Source: Mesorhizobium sp. J8
GTDB lineage: Bacteria; Pseudomonadota; Alphaproteobacteria; Rhizobiales; Rhizobiaceae
NCBI RefSeq assembly: GCF_016591715.1
Contig: NZ_AP024109.1
Location: forward strand, 4,092,001-4,156,000
DNA length: 64,000 nt
Reading direction: 5' to 3'
The notes under the pieces were generated by a model. It saw only the letters and a list, made by a program, of their open reading frames with translations. It made no database searches and had not been told where the DNA came from. Position 1 is the stretch's first letter, and every line of letters starts with the position of its first letter. Shown here piece after piece: positions 26,392 through 36,002 of this stretch. Position numbers and translations under genes: made by a program.

Positions 26392-27147
26392 GTGGCGGAC
26401 GCGCAAAGACCCCTGATCGAAATCTGCGTCGAAGGCATTAACGGGCTGCTTGCCGCGCAGGCCGCCGGCGCCGACCGGGTCGAGCTCTGCGCCAGCCTGA
26501 TCGAAGGCGGCATCACGCCGAGCATAGGCACGGTGCGCGCCGCGCTCGAAAGCGCGGCTATTCCCTTCCATGTCATCGTGCGCCCGCGCGGCGGCGATTT
26601 CCTCTACAGCGAGGCCGAATACCGCTCGATGCTCACCGACGTCGAAGCGCTGCGCGAGCTGGGCGTCGCCGGCGTCGTCGTCGGCTGCCTCACCGCCGAC
26701 GGCACCATCGACGAGGCGCGCATGAGCGCATTGGTTGAGGCTGCCGGCCCGCTCAACGTCACCTGCCACCGCGCTTTCGATATGACGCGCGATCCGTTCG
26801 AGGCGCTCGAAGCGCTGATCCGCTGCAAGGTCGGCCGCGTGCTGACCAGCGGCCAGCGCGACACGGCGGTCGAAGGCATTGAGCTTCTGGCGGAGCTCGT
26901 CCGCAAGGCCGGCGATCGCATCATCATCCTCGGCTGCGGTGCCCTGGCGCCAGACACGATCGGCGCGGTGCATAAGCGCACCGGATTGACCGAAATGCAT
27001 TTTGCCGCCCTTGCCGATGTTCCGAGCGCGATGCGCTACCGCAACCCGCAAGTCGGCATGGGCGGCACCGACCTCGACCGCGAATACCGCAACACGGTGA
27101 CCGACCAGGCCAAGGTGGCGGCGACGATCAGGGCCGCGAGAGCGTGA
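26392..27147 (+). CDS. cutC: CutC family copper homeostasis protein
   Basis: 251 residues starting at GTG (GGAAG five bases upstream); no in-frame ATG lies ahead. It matches the CutC TIM barrel: EICVEGINGLLAAQAAGADRVELC near the N-terminus, IRPRGGDFLYS-like VRPRGGDF, and CHRAFDM in the barrel core. CutC was linked to copper tolerance in E. coli, though its true biochemical role is disputed. Its stop overlaps the GNAT start by one base. Confidence 0.9.
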   Translation: MADAQRPLIEICVEGINGLLAAQAAGADRVELCASLIEGGITPSIGTVRAALESAAIPFHVIVRPRGGDFLYSEAEYRSMLTDVEALRELGVAGVVVGCLTADGTIDEARMSALVEAAGPLNVTCHRAFDMTRDPFEALEALIRCKVGRVLTSGQRDTAVEGIELLAELVRKAGDRIIILGCGALAPDTIGAVHKRTGLTEMHFAALADVPSAMRYRNPQVGMGGTDLDREYRNTVTDQAKVAATIRAARA

Positions 27148-27653
27148 TGGCTGAGACGGCCAAAGATCTGCTGCCGATCGAACGCCTCTCGCCCGGCGAT
27201 GAAGCCGCCATCCTCGTGCTCAACAACGAGCACGCGGCGGAACTTTCCTGGCTGGAGGCGGATCGGTTGTCCTTCCTCATCAGGCAAGCCTTCTACACGC
27301 GCCGCGTCGGCGCGCTCGAAGCCTTCATCATGACCTTCGACCAGGATGCAGACTACGACAGCCCCAACTTCCTCTGGTTTCGCCAGCGCTACCCGCGCTT
27401 CGTCTATGTCGACCGTGTGGTGGTCGCCGCCGCGGCGCGCGGCCGCGGCCATGCCCGACGGCTCTATGAGGATCTGTTCGAGCAGGCCCGGCGCGCCGGC
27501 CACACGATCGTCACCTGCGAGGTCAACGCCGATCCGCCCAATCCGGCTTCCGACGCCTTCCACGCAGCACTCGGTTTCACCGAGGTCGGCGATGCGGTGA
27601 TCCACGGCGGCAAGAAATCGGTGCGTTATTGGGCAAAACCCATCGCCGCCTGA
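27147..27653 (+). CDS. GNAT family N-acetyltransferase
   Basis: 168 residues from the ATG at TGATG; a GTG one codon upstream is also in frame. The acetyl-CoA binding segment VVVAAAARGRGHARRLYEDL carries the R-x-x-G-x-G/A pattern of the GNAT superfamily. It is translationally coupled to cutC. The acceptor substrate is unknown. Confidence 0.82.
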   Translation: MAETAKDLLPIERLSPGDEAAILVLNNEHAAELSWLEADRLSFLIRQAFYTRRVGALEAFIMTFDQDADYDSPNFLWFRQRYPRFVYVDRVVVAAAARGRGHARRLYEDLFEQARRAGHTIVTCEVNADPPNPASDAFHAALGFTEVGDAVIHGGKKSVRYWAKPIAA

Positions 27654-27723
27654 GCGCCGCGACATCGCTGGCCAGGAAAACAAGCTGAAGCTAATATAGA
27701 CGCTCCGCTGCGGGGGCGACATC

Positions 27724-28211
27724 ATGGCGAGCAATGTCTTCCGCTTCAACGAGAGCTGGAACATCCCCGAAGGCACGCCGCAGGAAGTGTGGGACGTGCT
27801 GTCGGACGCCCAGTTGCTGCCACTTTGGCGGGGCGACGCCTATAAGGAGTCGAGCCGCTCGACAAGGAGGGCAAGGGCGTCGTCGGTGCCCGCGCCAGGG
27901 CAAGAGCGCGCGGCGCCTTGCCTTATGAGCTAAACTTCATCATCGAGGCCGCCGAGCTCATACCCGGCCGGCTGGTGGTGGTGAAGACCTTCGGCGATTT
28001 CGACGGGCTGTGGCGGGCGGAGCTGTCGCCGTCCGGGGCCGGCACGCATGTCGATCTGGTCTGGCAGGTCACGGTCGAAAGGCCGATCCTCAAGCTGCTC
28101 GCACCGATTCTGAGACCAGCCTTCGCCTGGAACCATCGCTGGACCACGCCGCGCGGCGAAGCCGGGCTCCGACGCTACCTCGCTGCGCAGCGAGCGACGA
28201 AACCTGCTTGA
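27724..28211 (+). pseudogene. SRPBCC/START-like domain gene disrupted by a frameshift
   Basis: The first part (from ATG 27724) encodes MASNVFRFNESWNIP...[21 protein letters not shown]. The natural continuation, [18 protein letters not shown] then [19 protein letters not shown]..., lies in the next frame. Adding one base near 27849-27850 would join the two into a normal SRPBCC protein of about 162 residues, ending at 28211. So a single-base deletion, or a sequencing error, separates the halves. SRPBCC proteins bind lipids or other hydrophobic ligands. It follows cutC and the GNAT gene. Confidence 0.75.
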
Positions 28212-29234
28212 TCACCAGTTGCGGTTGAGCCAGCCGCGGGCGGGCTTTTCGACGATGTAATAGCTCGCGAGCGCGCAGGCGAACACGGCCGCCAGCATCG
28301 GGATCGGCGCGCTGCCGCGCTCATCTACGAATTTGTAGAAAGGCTGCTGCCAGAGATAAAGCGAATAGGACCACAGCCCGAGCATCACCATCGGCCGCGA
28401 CGACAACGGCCCTTTCAGAGAGCCGCCGGCGAAGTCGAGCGTGTTGACCGCCAGCGCCAGCAGCGGCACGGCGACGGTGTAGTGCAGAGGCGTCGGCACC
28501 CGGTCGCTGAACAGCAGGACGCCGCAGGCCGCGGCCGCGGCAGCCACATGGCGGCTCTTCAGGAAAGCCGGCAGGCGCCCATCGGCCTTGAGCAGGCAGA
28601 TCGCGGCCGATAGCAGGATCGAGGCGATATGCACGTCGGTACGCCAGTAGGTGGTCTCGTAGCCCATGCCGAGAACCCCGTACGAAATGGCGCCGTTGGC
28701 CATCGCCAGCAACGCCAGCACGACCAGCAGCCGCACGACATTCGTCCTTCCGGGAACCACCACGCTGATCAGCGCCAAAAGGACATAGGAGTGCTCCTCG
28801 ACGCAGAGCGACCAGATATGGTCGAGCGCGCCGGCGCGATTGATGAAGATGCCGGCATAATTGTAGGTGAAGGTCAGCGCCGTCAGCGCCGCCTTCCACT
28901 TGAAGGCGATATAGGTGCCGGCAAGGCCGATCATGGCGGCAACCACGAACACAAGCAGCGCGGGATAGATGCGCGAGAAACGGCGCTTGAAGAATTTCTT
29001 CAGCGGAAAACGCTCGATGAACAGGATCTCGCCCATCAGCCGGCCGCTCAGCACGAAGAAGAACTCGACGCCGAGGACACCGAGATTGATTCCCGGGACC
29101 GGAAAGAAATGGCCGATCAGCACCAGGGCGATCGACAGGCCGCGCCAGCCATCGAGATAGGCCAGCCTTGTCCTGGCTTCCCTGTCGGCTGCGGTCCGCG
29201 GCAGGACGACGGACGCTGCGGAGATGTCGGTCAT
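28212..29234 (-). CDS. Acyltransferase 3 (OafA/YrhL-type) membrane protein
   Basis: 340 residues from the ATG MTDIS; an in-frame start 19 codons upstream is weaker. About ten hydrophobic segments. LAYLDGWRGLSIALVLIGHF with catalytic H42, LGVLGVEFFFVLSGRLMGEI, the RRFSRIYPALL loop and the C-terminal IVEKPARGW are all features of the family. Such enzymes O-acylate exopolysaccharide, lipopolysaccharide or nodulation factors. No sugar pathway gene is adjacent, so the acceptor is unknown. Its 3' end abuts the SRPBCC pseudogene. Confidence 0.87.
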   Translation of the reverse strand: MTDISAASVVLPRTAADREARTRLAYLDGWRGLSIALVLIGHFFPVPGINLGVLGVEFFFVLSGRLMGEILFIERFPLKKFFKRRFSRIYPALLVFVVAAMIGLAGTYIAFKWKAALTALTFTYNYAGIFINRAGALDHIWSLCVEEHSYVLLALISVVVPGRTNVVRLLVVLALLAMANGAISYGVLGMGYETTYWRTDVHIASILLSAAICLLKADGRLPAFLKSRHVAAAAAACGVLLFSDRVPTPLHYTVAVPLLALAVNTLDFAGGSLKGPLSSRPMVMLGLWSYSLYLWQQPFYKFVDERGSAPIPMLAAVFACALASYYIVEKPARGWLNRNW

Positions 29235-29355
29235 ACCGTGCCTTCGCAACTCGAGGTCCGCACGCGAAGCCTCGCCCGCATCCCGGACCATCTGGTGTTC
29301 CCGCCGAATTTATTTTGCAGTGCGGGATAACTTTGTGCAAGTGCGAAGCTGAAAT

Positions 29356-29376
29356 TTGACCGGCGTTTCCGGTCAA
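29356..29376. other. Perfect 8-bp inverted repeat between acyltransferase and cox genes
   Basis: TTGACCGG (29356-29363) and CCGGTCAA (29369-29376) flank a CGTTT loop, upstream of the acyltransferase gene and downstream of coxM. It might be a second stem of the coxM terminator region or a regulator site. Confidence 0.4.
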
Positions 29377-29389
29377 GCCTCCGTTATGG

Positions 29390-29415
29390 AAAAAAAGGGG
29401 CCGAGCTGGCCCCTT
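29390..29415 (-). terminator. Rho-independent terminator of the cox operon
   Basis: Read on the - strand, AAGGGGCC, loop AGCTC, GGCCCCTT is followed by a run of T (the A run at 29390-29396 on the + strand). The 8-bp GC-rich stem plus T-run is a textbook intrinsic terminator, 23 bases after the coxM stop. Confidence 0.85.
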
Positions 29416-29437
29416 CCTTGATCCGCGGCATTGCCGC

Positions 29438-30235
29438 TCAGGCGTTGGCCGCGGCCACGGCGCGCTTGGCCATCACTGCGATCAGATTGGCGCGATAGTC
29501 GGCGGAGGCATGGATATCGCTCATCAGCCCCTTTGCCGGCACTTTGAGGCCGCCGAGCGCCGCGGCATCGAAATTCTTCGCCAGCGCCGCCTCGATCTCC
29601 TTGGAGCGGAAGACACCGTCCTCCCCGGCACCGGTCACCGCCGCCCTCACCCCGTCCTTGCCCTTGGTCACGAACACGCCGACGATGGCGTAGCGCGAAG
29701 CCGGGTTGCGGAACTTCTGGTACGCCGCCTTGGTCGGCGCGGTGAAGCTCACCGCGGTGATGATCTCGCCTTCCTTCAACGCCGTCTCGAACAGGCCCTT
29801 GAAGAATTTTTCCGCGGCGATCTCGCGCTTGTTGGTGATGATCGTCGCCCCCAGCGCCAGCAGCGCAGCCGGATAGTCGGCCGCCGGATCGTTGTTGGCG
29901 ATCGACCCGCCGATCGTGCCCTTGTAGCGCACGGCCGGATCGCCGATCAGCGATGCCATATGCGCGAGCGCCGGACAGGCCTTCTTCAGCTTTTCGTCCG
30001 TGGAGACGGCGTAATGCGTCGTCGCGGCGCCGATGGTGATCGTCTTGCCGGACACCTTCACGCCCTGCAGGTCCTTGAGCCGCGAGACGTCGACGAGGTC
30101 CGAGGGCGCCGCGAGCCGCGTCTTCATGGCGGGAATCAAGGTCATGCCGCCGGAGAGCAACTTGGCATCGCCGTTCTTCAAGAGCTTGGCGGCATCGGCG
30201 ACGGAGGAAGCGCGATGGTAATTGACCGAATACAT
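29438..30235 (-). CDS. coxM: Aerobic CO-dehydrogenase-type medium (FAD) subunit, CoxM/CutM
   Basis: 265 residues, FAD-binding subunit of the xanthine-oxidase family. The N-terminus MYSVNYHRASSVADAA, the flavin-binding GGMTLIPAMK loop, and the TIGGSIANNDPAADYPAALLAL segment match CoxM. It passes electrons from the iron-sulfur subunit to an acceptor. It is the third gene of the coxS-coxL-coxM order and is followed by a strong terminator. As the operon is form II, CO may not be the substrate. Confidence 0.87.
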   Translation of the reverse strand: MYSVNYHRASSVADAAKLLKNGDAKLLSGGMTLIPAMKTRLAAPSDLVDVSRLKDLQGVKVSGKTITIGAATTHYAVSTDEKLKKACPALAHMASLIGDPAVRYKGTIGGSIANNDPAADYPAALLALGATIITNKREIAAEKFFKGLFETALKEGEIITAVSFTAPTKAAYQKFRNPASRYAIVGVFVTKGKDGVRAAVTGAGEDGVFRSKEIEAALAKNFDAAALGGLKVPAKGLMSDIHASADYRANLIAVMAKRAVAAANA

Positions 30236-30247
30236 GCTCGTTCCTCC

Positions 30248-32596
30248 TCAGTGCTTCGTCGCGCGGATGGTTGCCCACACCGTCACCGGCGACGCCGGCA
30301 TGGCGATGTCGACGACACCGAGCGCATCGGTGATGGCGTTGATGACCGCCGGCGGCGAACCGATGGCGCCAGCCTCTCCGCAGCCCTTGACGCCGAGCGG
30401 ATTGCCCGGGCATGGCGTGTTCGAGGTCGAGACCTTGAAGGACGGCAGGTCGCCCGCGCGCGGCATCGTGTAATCCATGTAGCTTGCCGTCAGAAGCTGG
30501 CCGCTGGAGTCGTAATGCGCGCCTTCCAGCAACGCCTGGCCGACGCCTTGCGCGATGCCGCCATGCACCTGCCCCTCGACGATCATCGGATTGATGATGT
30601 TGCCGAAATCGTCGGCCGCGACGAACTGGATGATTTCCGTCAGCCCGGTTTCCGGATCGATCTCGACCTCGCAGATGTAGCAGCCGGCCGGGAAGGTGAA
30701 ATTGGACGGATCGTAGAAGGCCGTCTCCTTCAGCCCGGGCTCCATGCCCGCCGGCAAATTATGGGCGGTATAGGAGGCAAGCGCCACCTGGAACCAGGGC
30801 AGGCTCTTGTCGGTGCCCGCGACCTTGACCTCGCCATTCTCGATGACGATGTCGCCCTCGTCCGCTTCCAGCAGATGCGCGGCGATCTTCTTGGCCTTGG
30901 CCTCGACCTTGTCGAGCGCCTTGACGATGGCCGACATGCCGACGGCGCCGGAGCGCGAGCCGTAAGTGCCCATGCCCATCTGCACCTTGTCGGTGTCGCC
31001 ATGCACGATCGAGACGGAGTCGATCGGCACGCCGAAGCGCTGGGTGACCAGCTGCGCGAAGGTCGTCTCATGGCCCTGGCCGTGACTATGCGATCCGGTC
31101 AGCACCTCGATAGTGCCCACGGCATTGACGCGCACCTCCGCCGATTCCCACAGCCCGACGCCGGCGCCGAGCGAGCCGACCGCCGATGACGGTGCCAGCC
31201 CGCAGGCTTCGATGTAGCAGCTCATGCCGATGCCGCGCAGCTTGCCCTGCTTGGCGGCGTCGGCGCGGCGCATGGCGAAGCCGGCATAGTCGGCGGCCTT
31301 CATAGCCGCATCGAGCGATGCGTTATAATCGCCCGCGTCATAGGCCATGATCACCGGCGTCTGATGCGGGAAGGACGTGATGAAGTTCCGGCGCCTGAGC
31401 TCCGCCGGCGATACGCCAAGCTCGCGCGCCGCGGTCTCCATCATCCGCTCGAGCACGTACGTGGCCTCCGGCCGCCCGGCACCGCGATAGGCATCGACGG
31501 GCGCGGTGTTGGTGTAGACGGCGCGCACATTGGCGTGGATCGCCGGGATGTTGTACTGGCCCGACAGGAGCGTCGCGTAAAGATAGGTCGGCACGCAGGA
31601 CGAGAACAACGACATGTAGGCGCCGAGATTGGCGATTGTGTCGACCTTGAGGCCGGTGATGCGGTTGTCCTTGTCGAAGGCCATCTCCACCGTCGAGACA
31701 TGGTCGCGGCCATGCGCGTCCGACAGGAAGCTTTCAGTGCGGTCGGCGACCCATTTGACGGGAACGCCGGTCTTCTTCGATGCCCACAGGCAGACGATCT
31801 CTTCCGGGTAGATGTAGATCTTGGAGCCGAAGCCGCCGCCGACATCGGGCGCGATGACGCGCAGCTTGTTTTCCGGCGCGACATTGTAGAAGGCGCTCAT
31901 CACCAGCCGCGCGACATGCGGGTTCTGCGATGTCGTCCAGCAGGTATAGTGGTCCTCCGCCTTGTCGTAGTGCCCGAGAGCCGCCCGCGGCTCCATCGCA
32001 TTCGGCACCAGCCGGTTGTTGACGATCTTCATGCGCGTGACATGAGCCGCCGACTTGATCGCCGCGTCGGTCGCCTTGCCGTCGCCAAGCTCCCAGTCGA
32101 AGATCAGGTTGTTCTCGGCCTCGGCATGGACCTGCGGCGCGCCGGGCTGGATGGCTTTCGTGGCATCGACGACGGCCTTCAATTCCTTGTAGGTGATCTC
32201 GACCGCTTCTGCCGCGTCGCGCGCCTGGCCCTTGGTGTCGGCGATCACGATGACGACGGCATCGCCGACATAGCGCACCTTGTCGACGGCCAGAGGCGAC
32301 CACGCGCCCATCTTCATCGGCGTGCCGTCCTTGGAGTGGATCATCCAGCCGCAGATCAGGTTGCCGATGCCGTCGGCCTTGAGCTCCTTGCCGGTGAGCA
32401 CGCCGACGACGCCGGGCATCGCCTGCGCCTTTTTCACGTCGATCTTCTTGATCTGCGCATGAGCGTGCGGGCTGCGCACGAACACGGCATGCTTCATGCC
32501 GGGCACCACCATGTCGTCGACATAGCGGCCGCCGCCGGTGATGAACCTCTTGTCTTCCTTGCGCGCCACGCGAGCGCCGACGCCTTCGATACCCAT
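30248..32596 (-). CDS. coxL: Molybdopterin-binding large subunit, form II CO-dehydrogenase type (CoxL-like)
   Basis: 782 residues. The active-site loop reads AYRGAGR (about residues 365-373), which marks form II; form I CO dehydrogenases have AYxCSFR there. The MPT-binding [14 protein letters not shown] segment and the catalytic glutamate in [15 protein letters not shown] are present. Form II enzymes are widespread in rhizobia and several oxidise compounds other than CO, so the physiological substrate is uncertain. It lies 12 bases upstream of coxM and is separated from coxS by a long hairpin. Confidence 0.88.
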   Translation of the reverse strand: MGIEGVGARVARKEDKRFITGGGRYVDDMVVPGMKHAVFVRSPHAHAQIKKIDVKKAQAMPGVVGVLTGKELKADGIGNLICGWMIHSKDGTPMKMGAWSPLAVDKVRYVGDAVVIVIADTKGQARDAAEAVEITYKELKAVVDATKAIQPGAPQVHAEAENNLIFDWELGDGKATDAAIKSAAHVTRMKIVNNRLVPNAMEPRAALGHYDKAEDHYTCWTTSQNPHVARLVMSAFYNVAPENKLRVIAPDVGGGFGSKIYIYPEEIVCLWASKKTGVPVKWVADRTESFLSDAHGRDHVSTVEMAFDKDNRITGLKVDTIANLGAYMSLFSSCVPTYLYATLLSGQYNIPAIHANVRAVYTNTAPVDAYRGAGRPEATYVLERMMETAARELGVSPAELRRRNFITSFPHQTPVIMAYDAGDYNASLDAAMKAADYAGFAMRRADAAKQGKLRGIGMSCYIEACGLAPSSAVGSLGAGVGLWESAEVRVNAVGTIEVLTGSHSHGQGHETTFAQLVTQRFGVPIDSVSIVHGDTDKVQMGMGTYGSRSGAVGMSAIVKALDKVEAKAKKIAAHLLEADEGDIVIENGEVKVAGTDKSLPWFQVALASYTAHNLPAGMEPGLKETAFYDPSNFTFPAGCYICEVEIDPETGLTEIIQFVAADDFGNIINPMIVEGQVHGGIAQGVGQALLEGAHYDSSGQLLTASYMDYTMPRAGDLPSFKVSTSNTPCPGNPLGVKGCGEAGAIGSPPAVINAITDALGVVDIAMPASPVTVWATIRATKH

Positions 32597-32617
32597 TGCG
32601 GAAATCCTCCGGAAATT

Positions 32618-32707
32618 AGGGGAGTAGGGCAGTAGGGGAGTAAGGCAGTAGGGAAATCGGTGTCTTCTTCACCTACTCCCTTACTGCCCTACTCCCTTAT
32701 TCCCCTA
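32618..32707. repeat. Long inverted repeat built from GGGAGTA/GGCAGTA units between coxS and coxL
   Basis: The left arm (about 32616-32653) contains tandem 7-8-base units of the type GGGGAGTA, GGGCAGTA, GGGGAGTA, AGGCAGTA. The right arm (about 32671-32707) holds their complements, CCTACTCCC, TTACTGCC, CTACTCCC, TTATTCCCC. Arms of roughly 37 bases pair imperfectly across a loop of about 17 bases. It lies after the coxS stop and before the coxL ribosome-binding site, so in mRNA it would form a stable stem. It could be a partial terminator, a processing site, or a mobile repeat. Confidence 0.7.
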
Positions 32708-33205
32708 AGCTGCCTGTTTCGCCTTGCCCTTGGCGCCCTTCGCCATCGTTTCCGATGCGGCGAGGATCGCCTTCACGATGTTGTGGTAGCCCGTGCAGCG
32801 GCAGATGTTGCCTTCGAGCTCGGCGCGCACCGTCGCCTCGTCCAGGCCCTCCGGATGGCGCGCTATCATGTCGGTCGCCGTCATGATCATGCCCGGCGTG
32901 CAGAAGCCGCATTGCAGCCCGTGATGCTCCTTGAATGCGGCTTGCACCGGATGCAGCTCCGCGCCGTCGGCCAGTCCCTCAATGGTGACGATGGTCGAGC
33001 CCGACGCCTGCGCGGCGAGCATCGTGCAGGATTTCACCGCCTTGCCGTCGACATGCACGACGCAGGCGCCGCATTGCGACGTATCGCAACCGACATGCGT
33101 TCCGGTGAGACCCAGGTGCTCCCGCAGGAAATGCACCAGCAACGTTCGGTCTTCGGCGCTCCCGCTGACCCGTTTCCCGTTCACAGTCAACGACACGTCC
33201 GACAT
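32705..33205 (-). CDS. coxS: 2Fe-2S small subunit, CO-dehydrogenase type (CoxS-like)
   Basis: 166 residues from the ATG preceded by AGGGAGG; longer in-frame starts lie in the divergent promoter region. The N-terminal plant-ferredoxin cluster ([15 protein letters not shown], then C) and the C-terminal cluster (CGFCTPG ... CRCTGYHN) give two [2Fe-2S] centres that relay electrons from molybdenum to FAD. Gene order S-L-M agrees with form II. Divergent from the FIST gene. Confidence 0.9.
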   Translation of the reverse strand: MSDVSLTVNGKRVSGSAEDRTLLVHFLREHLGLTGTHVGCDTSQCGACVVHVDGKAVKSCTMLAAQASGSTIVTIEGLADGAELHPVQAAFKEHHGLQCGFCTPGMIMTATDMIARHPEGLDEATVRAELEGNICRCTGYHNIVKAILAASETMAKGAKGKAKQAA

Positions 33206-33420
33206 ACAGCCTCCCTGGGTATTAACCTCGGTCCTCACCCTGCCGATGCCGCGCTTGTGCTTCGGCAGTACGTTATTCGCGCACCGTACAACGGGCAAAA
33301 CAGCGCTGCCAGCGCCGGCTCCATTGTACTTTCGATCATGGCAAAAGCTATGTGCAGCGCAGCAACCCGCCCCATTGCCAAAACCGGGATTGAAGGCAAA
33401 GATGCCTTCGACGCGAAGCG

Positions 33421-33433
33421 TGCCTGACAGGCA
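33421..33433. promoter_or_regulatory. Perfect inverted repeat in the coxS / FIST divergent region
   Basis: TGCCTG-A-CAGGCA, 13 bases, lies about 50 bases upstream of the FIST reading frame and 215 bases upstream of coxS. The 278-base region holds nothing else obvious apart from ribosome-binding sites. It is a candidate regulator site, with low confidence. Confidence 0.35.
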
Positions 33434-33483
33434 TAAGAAAAGACACGCACAAACAGCGTTGGAGGAAATCGCGGAGGAGGCAG

Positions 33484-34653
33484 CTGGCCAGTTCGAGCAC
33501 ACGCTATGCATCGGGCCTTTCGGCGCTCACCACGGATGAGCCCGACCCGGATTCCTTTGCCCGGGCCATCGCTGCGGAAGCGGCGATCGTCGATGCCGGC
33601 TTCGCGCTTCTGTTCTTCTCCCAAAGCCTGGTCGACGCGGCGGCGCTTGCGCAGGCGCTGAAGGTCCACGCGCCGTCGCTCGCCTATGCCGGCTGCTCGA
33701 CCGCCGGCGAAATCACGCCGCAGGGGCTGGAGGAAGGGCATGCCCTCGCACTGCTTTTACCGTCGGCGTCGTTTTCGATCGTCAGCACCACGGTCGAAAA
33801 CCTCTCCTCCTCCGGCATGGACGGGATAACCGGCGAGGTCGTGGAGCTGCGCCGCCTGCTGCGATCCCGCGCCGGCCGGGAGCGGGCGAAGAGCGTCTTT
33901 GCCCTCTGCTTCATCGACGGCCTTTCCTATGCCGAGGAAGCGGTGACCTCGGCCATCCACTGGGGGCTTGACGACATCCCGCTGATCGGCGGCTCGGCGG
34001 GCGACGACCTGAAATTCGAGACGACCAGCCTGATCTCGAACGGCAAGGTCACGTCGGACAGCGCCATCATCGTGCTGGTCGCGACCGAGATCCCTTTCCA
34101 CGTCTTCAAGACCGACAATTTCATTCCGACCGACGAGAAGCTGGTGGTGACGGCGTCCGATCCGGACCATCGCATCGTGCACGAATTCAACGCCGCCAAC
34201 GCGGCGGAGGAATATGCAGCCTCCGTCGGCACTGTGGCCCAGGCGCTGACGCCGCTAAGCTTCGCCTCCCATCCCGTGGTCGTGAAGGTGGCGGGCGAAT
34301 ATTACTGCCGCTCCATCCAGCGCATGCATGTCGACGGCTCGCTGTCGTTCTTCTGCGCCATCGACGACGGCGTCGTCCTTTCCATAGCCCAGCCGAAGAA
34401 CATGGTGGAAGCGACACGCGCCGCGTTGGAGGATGCCGAACGCAAGGTCGGCGGCATCGACATGATCCTGGGCTTCGACTGCGTGCTGCGCCGGCTCGAT
34501 GCGCGCAACCGCCAGGTCTACCGTGACATTTCGGAACTCTACCGGACCAACAAGGTCATCGGCTTCGGCACCTATGGAGAGCAGTATCGCTCCATGCACC
34601 TCAATCAGACCTTTACCGGCATCGCCTTCGGCGAGCGCCGGGCGGCCGAGTGA
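33484..34653 (+). CDS. FIST-domain sensory protein (NosP-like), probable non-ATG start
   Basis: The frame gives about 389 residues of FIST N- and C-terminal domains: [66 protein letters not shown] and the C-terminal [17 protein letters not shown]. No ATG, GTG or TTG lies in the open frame between the stop at 33391 and the ATG at 33817, which would cut off most of the FIST N domain. A CTG at 33484 just after AGGAGG is the likeliest start; its spacing is short. FIST proteins bind small ligands; NosP members bind haem and nitric oxide. The stop overlaps the kinase gene. Confidence 0.75.
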   Translation: MASSSTRYASGLSALTTDEPDPDSFARAIAAEAAIVDAGFALLFFSQSLVDAAALAQALKVHAPSLAYAGCSTAGEITPQGLEEGHALALLLPSASFSIVSTTVENLSSSGMDGITGEVVELRRLLRSRAGRERAKSVFALCFIDGLSYAEEAVTSAIHWGLDDIPLIGGSAGDDLKFETTSLISNGKVTSDSAIIVLVATEIPFHVFKTDNFIPTDEKLVVTASDPDHRIVHEFNAANAAEEYAASVGTVAQALTPLSFASHPVVVKVAGEYYCRSIQRMHVDGSLSFFCAIDDGVVLSIAQPKNMVEATRAALEDAERKVGGIDMILGFDCVLRRLDARNRQVYRDISELYRTNKVIGFGTYGEQYRSMHLNQTFTGIAFGERRAAE

Positions 34654-34658
34654 GCGAG

Positions 34659-35993
34659 ATGCCGCTTCGCGACATAAACGACCTCGAAAGGCTTAAGAAG
34701 ATCAACGCGGCCCTTCTCAGCCGGGTCGAGCGCTCGATGGACCAGCAAGGCAACGCCTTCTCGCTGTTCCAGACCGCCATCTCGCTGGAAAACCGGGTGC
34801 GCAATCGCACCGAGGAGTTGCACGCCACGCTGCGCCGGCTCGAGCAGTCGAACATCGACCTCGTCGCCGCCAAGGAGACGGCCGAGTTGGCGAACCTTTC
34901 CAAGACCAGGTTCCTGGCCGCCGCCAGCCACGACGTGCTGCAGCCGCTCAACGCCGCGCATCTGTCGGTCTCGGCGCTGGCCGAGGTCCAGACCAGCGAG
35001 GAAGGCCGCAAGCTGGTGCGTCAGGTCGAGCGCTCGCTGGAGACGATGGAAGACCTCCTGCGCACCCTGCTCGACATCTCCAAGCTCGACGCCGGCGTGG
35101 TGCAACCGGAAATCGTCGACATCAGCCTTGAGACGCTGTTTTCCTCGCTTCGCTCGGACTTCTTGCCCGAGGCGGAAAAGAAAGGCCTGTCGCTGAAATT
35201 CCGCCCGGTCAATGTCGTCGTGCGGACAGACCGCACGCTGCTCAGGCGCATCCTGCAGAACATCCTCTCCAACGCACTGCGCTATACCCGCTCCGGCGGC
35301 GTGCTGGTCGGTACCAGGCATCGCGGCGATACCATACGCATCGACGTCGCGGACACCGGCTGCGGTATTGCCGAGGACCAGCGCGAAGCGGTGTTCGAGG
35401 AGTTCCACCGCGGCACCGTGACGCTTGCCGATGCAGGGCTCGCCGGCGGGCTTGGCCTCGGCCTCGCCATCGTGCGCCGCATGGCCGCCGCGCTCGGCCA
35501 CCCCGTGACCTTTTCCTCGAAGGTCGGGCGCGGCACCATCTTCCACATCGACGTGCCGGTCGGCATGGCAGCCGAACCGGTGGCGGCCGTTGCCGACATG
35601 GAGCGCCCTCGTGGTTACGGCCTGTTCGGTACCAAGGTGCTTTTGGTCGAAAATGACGTCGACGTGCTCTCTGCCATGACCTCGCTGCTGGAACGCTGGC
35701 AATGCCAGGTGCGCGCCGCCACCTCGACCGACGATGCGCTCGACCTGCTCGGCGACACCGCCTGGGTGCCCGACATCGTCATCGCCGACCAGCATCTCGA
35801 CGGCGGCGACCTCGGCACCGCGACGATCGCCGACGTGCGCGACTATCTCGGCCGCCCCGTGCCGGCGCTGATCGTCACCGCCGACAGCTCCGAGCTCGTC
35901 GCCAAGGCCGCCCGCGCCGCCGGCATAGAGCTGATGCGCAAACCGCTGAAGCCGGCGCAACTGCGCGCGCTGCTGGCGCATCTTCTGGCTTAG
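34659..35993 (+). CDS. Hybrid sensor histidine kinase (HisKA-HATPase-REC)
   Basis: 444 residues from the ATG; a GTG at 34650 overlaps the FIST stop and is also possible. An N-terminal coiled coil (VERSMDQQGNAFSLFQTAISLENRVRNR trimmed region) precedes the HisKA box ASHDVLQPL (His near residue 91). HATPase motifs NALRYT, DTGCGI and GGLGLGLAIV follow, then a receiver domain with aspartate in DIVIADQHLDG and lysine in MRKPLKP. No sensor or membrane segment is present, so input probably comes from the co-transcribed FIST protein, as NosP controls NahK. It is convergent with the LuxR-type regulator gene. Confidence 0.87.
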   Translation: MPLRDINDLERLKKINAALLSRVERSMDQQGNAFSLFQTAISLENRVRNRTEELHATLRRLEQSNIDLVAAKETAELANLSKTRFLAAASHDVLQPLNAAHLSVSALAEVQTSEEGRKLVRQVERSLETMEDLLRTLLDISKLDAGVVQPEIVDISLETLFSSLRSDFLPEAEKKGLSLKFRPVNVVVRTDRTLLRRILQNILSNALRYTRSGGVLVGTRHRGDTIRIDVADTGCGIAEDQREAVFEEFHRGTVTLADAGLAGGLGLGLAIVRRMAAALGHPVTFSSKVGRGTIFHIDVPVGMAAEPVAAVADMERPRGYGLFGTKVLLVENDVDVLSAMTSLLERWQCQVRAATSTDDALDLLGDTAWVPDIVIADQHLDGGDLGTATIADVRDYLGRPVPALIVTADSSELVAKAARAAGIELMRKPLKPAQLRALLAHLLA

Positions 35994-36002
35994 GCGCCCG
36001 CC

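Noticed and set aside
29438-33205. Carboxydotrophic CO dehydrogenase
   Set aside because: The AYRGAGR loop and S-L-M order indicate form II, so true CO oxidation was not claimed.
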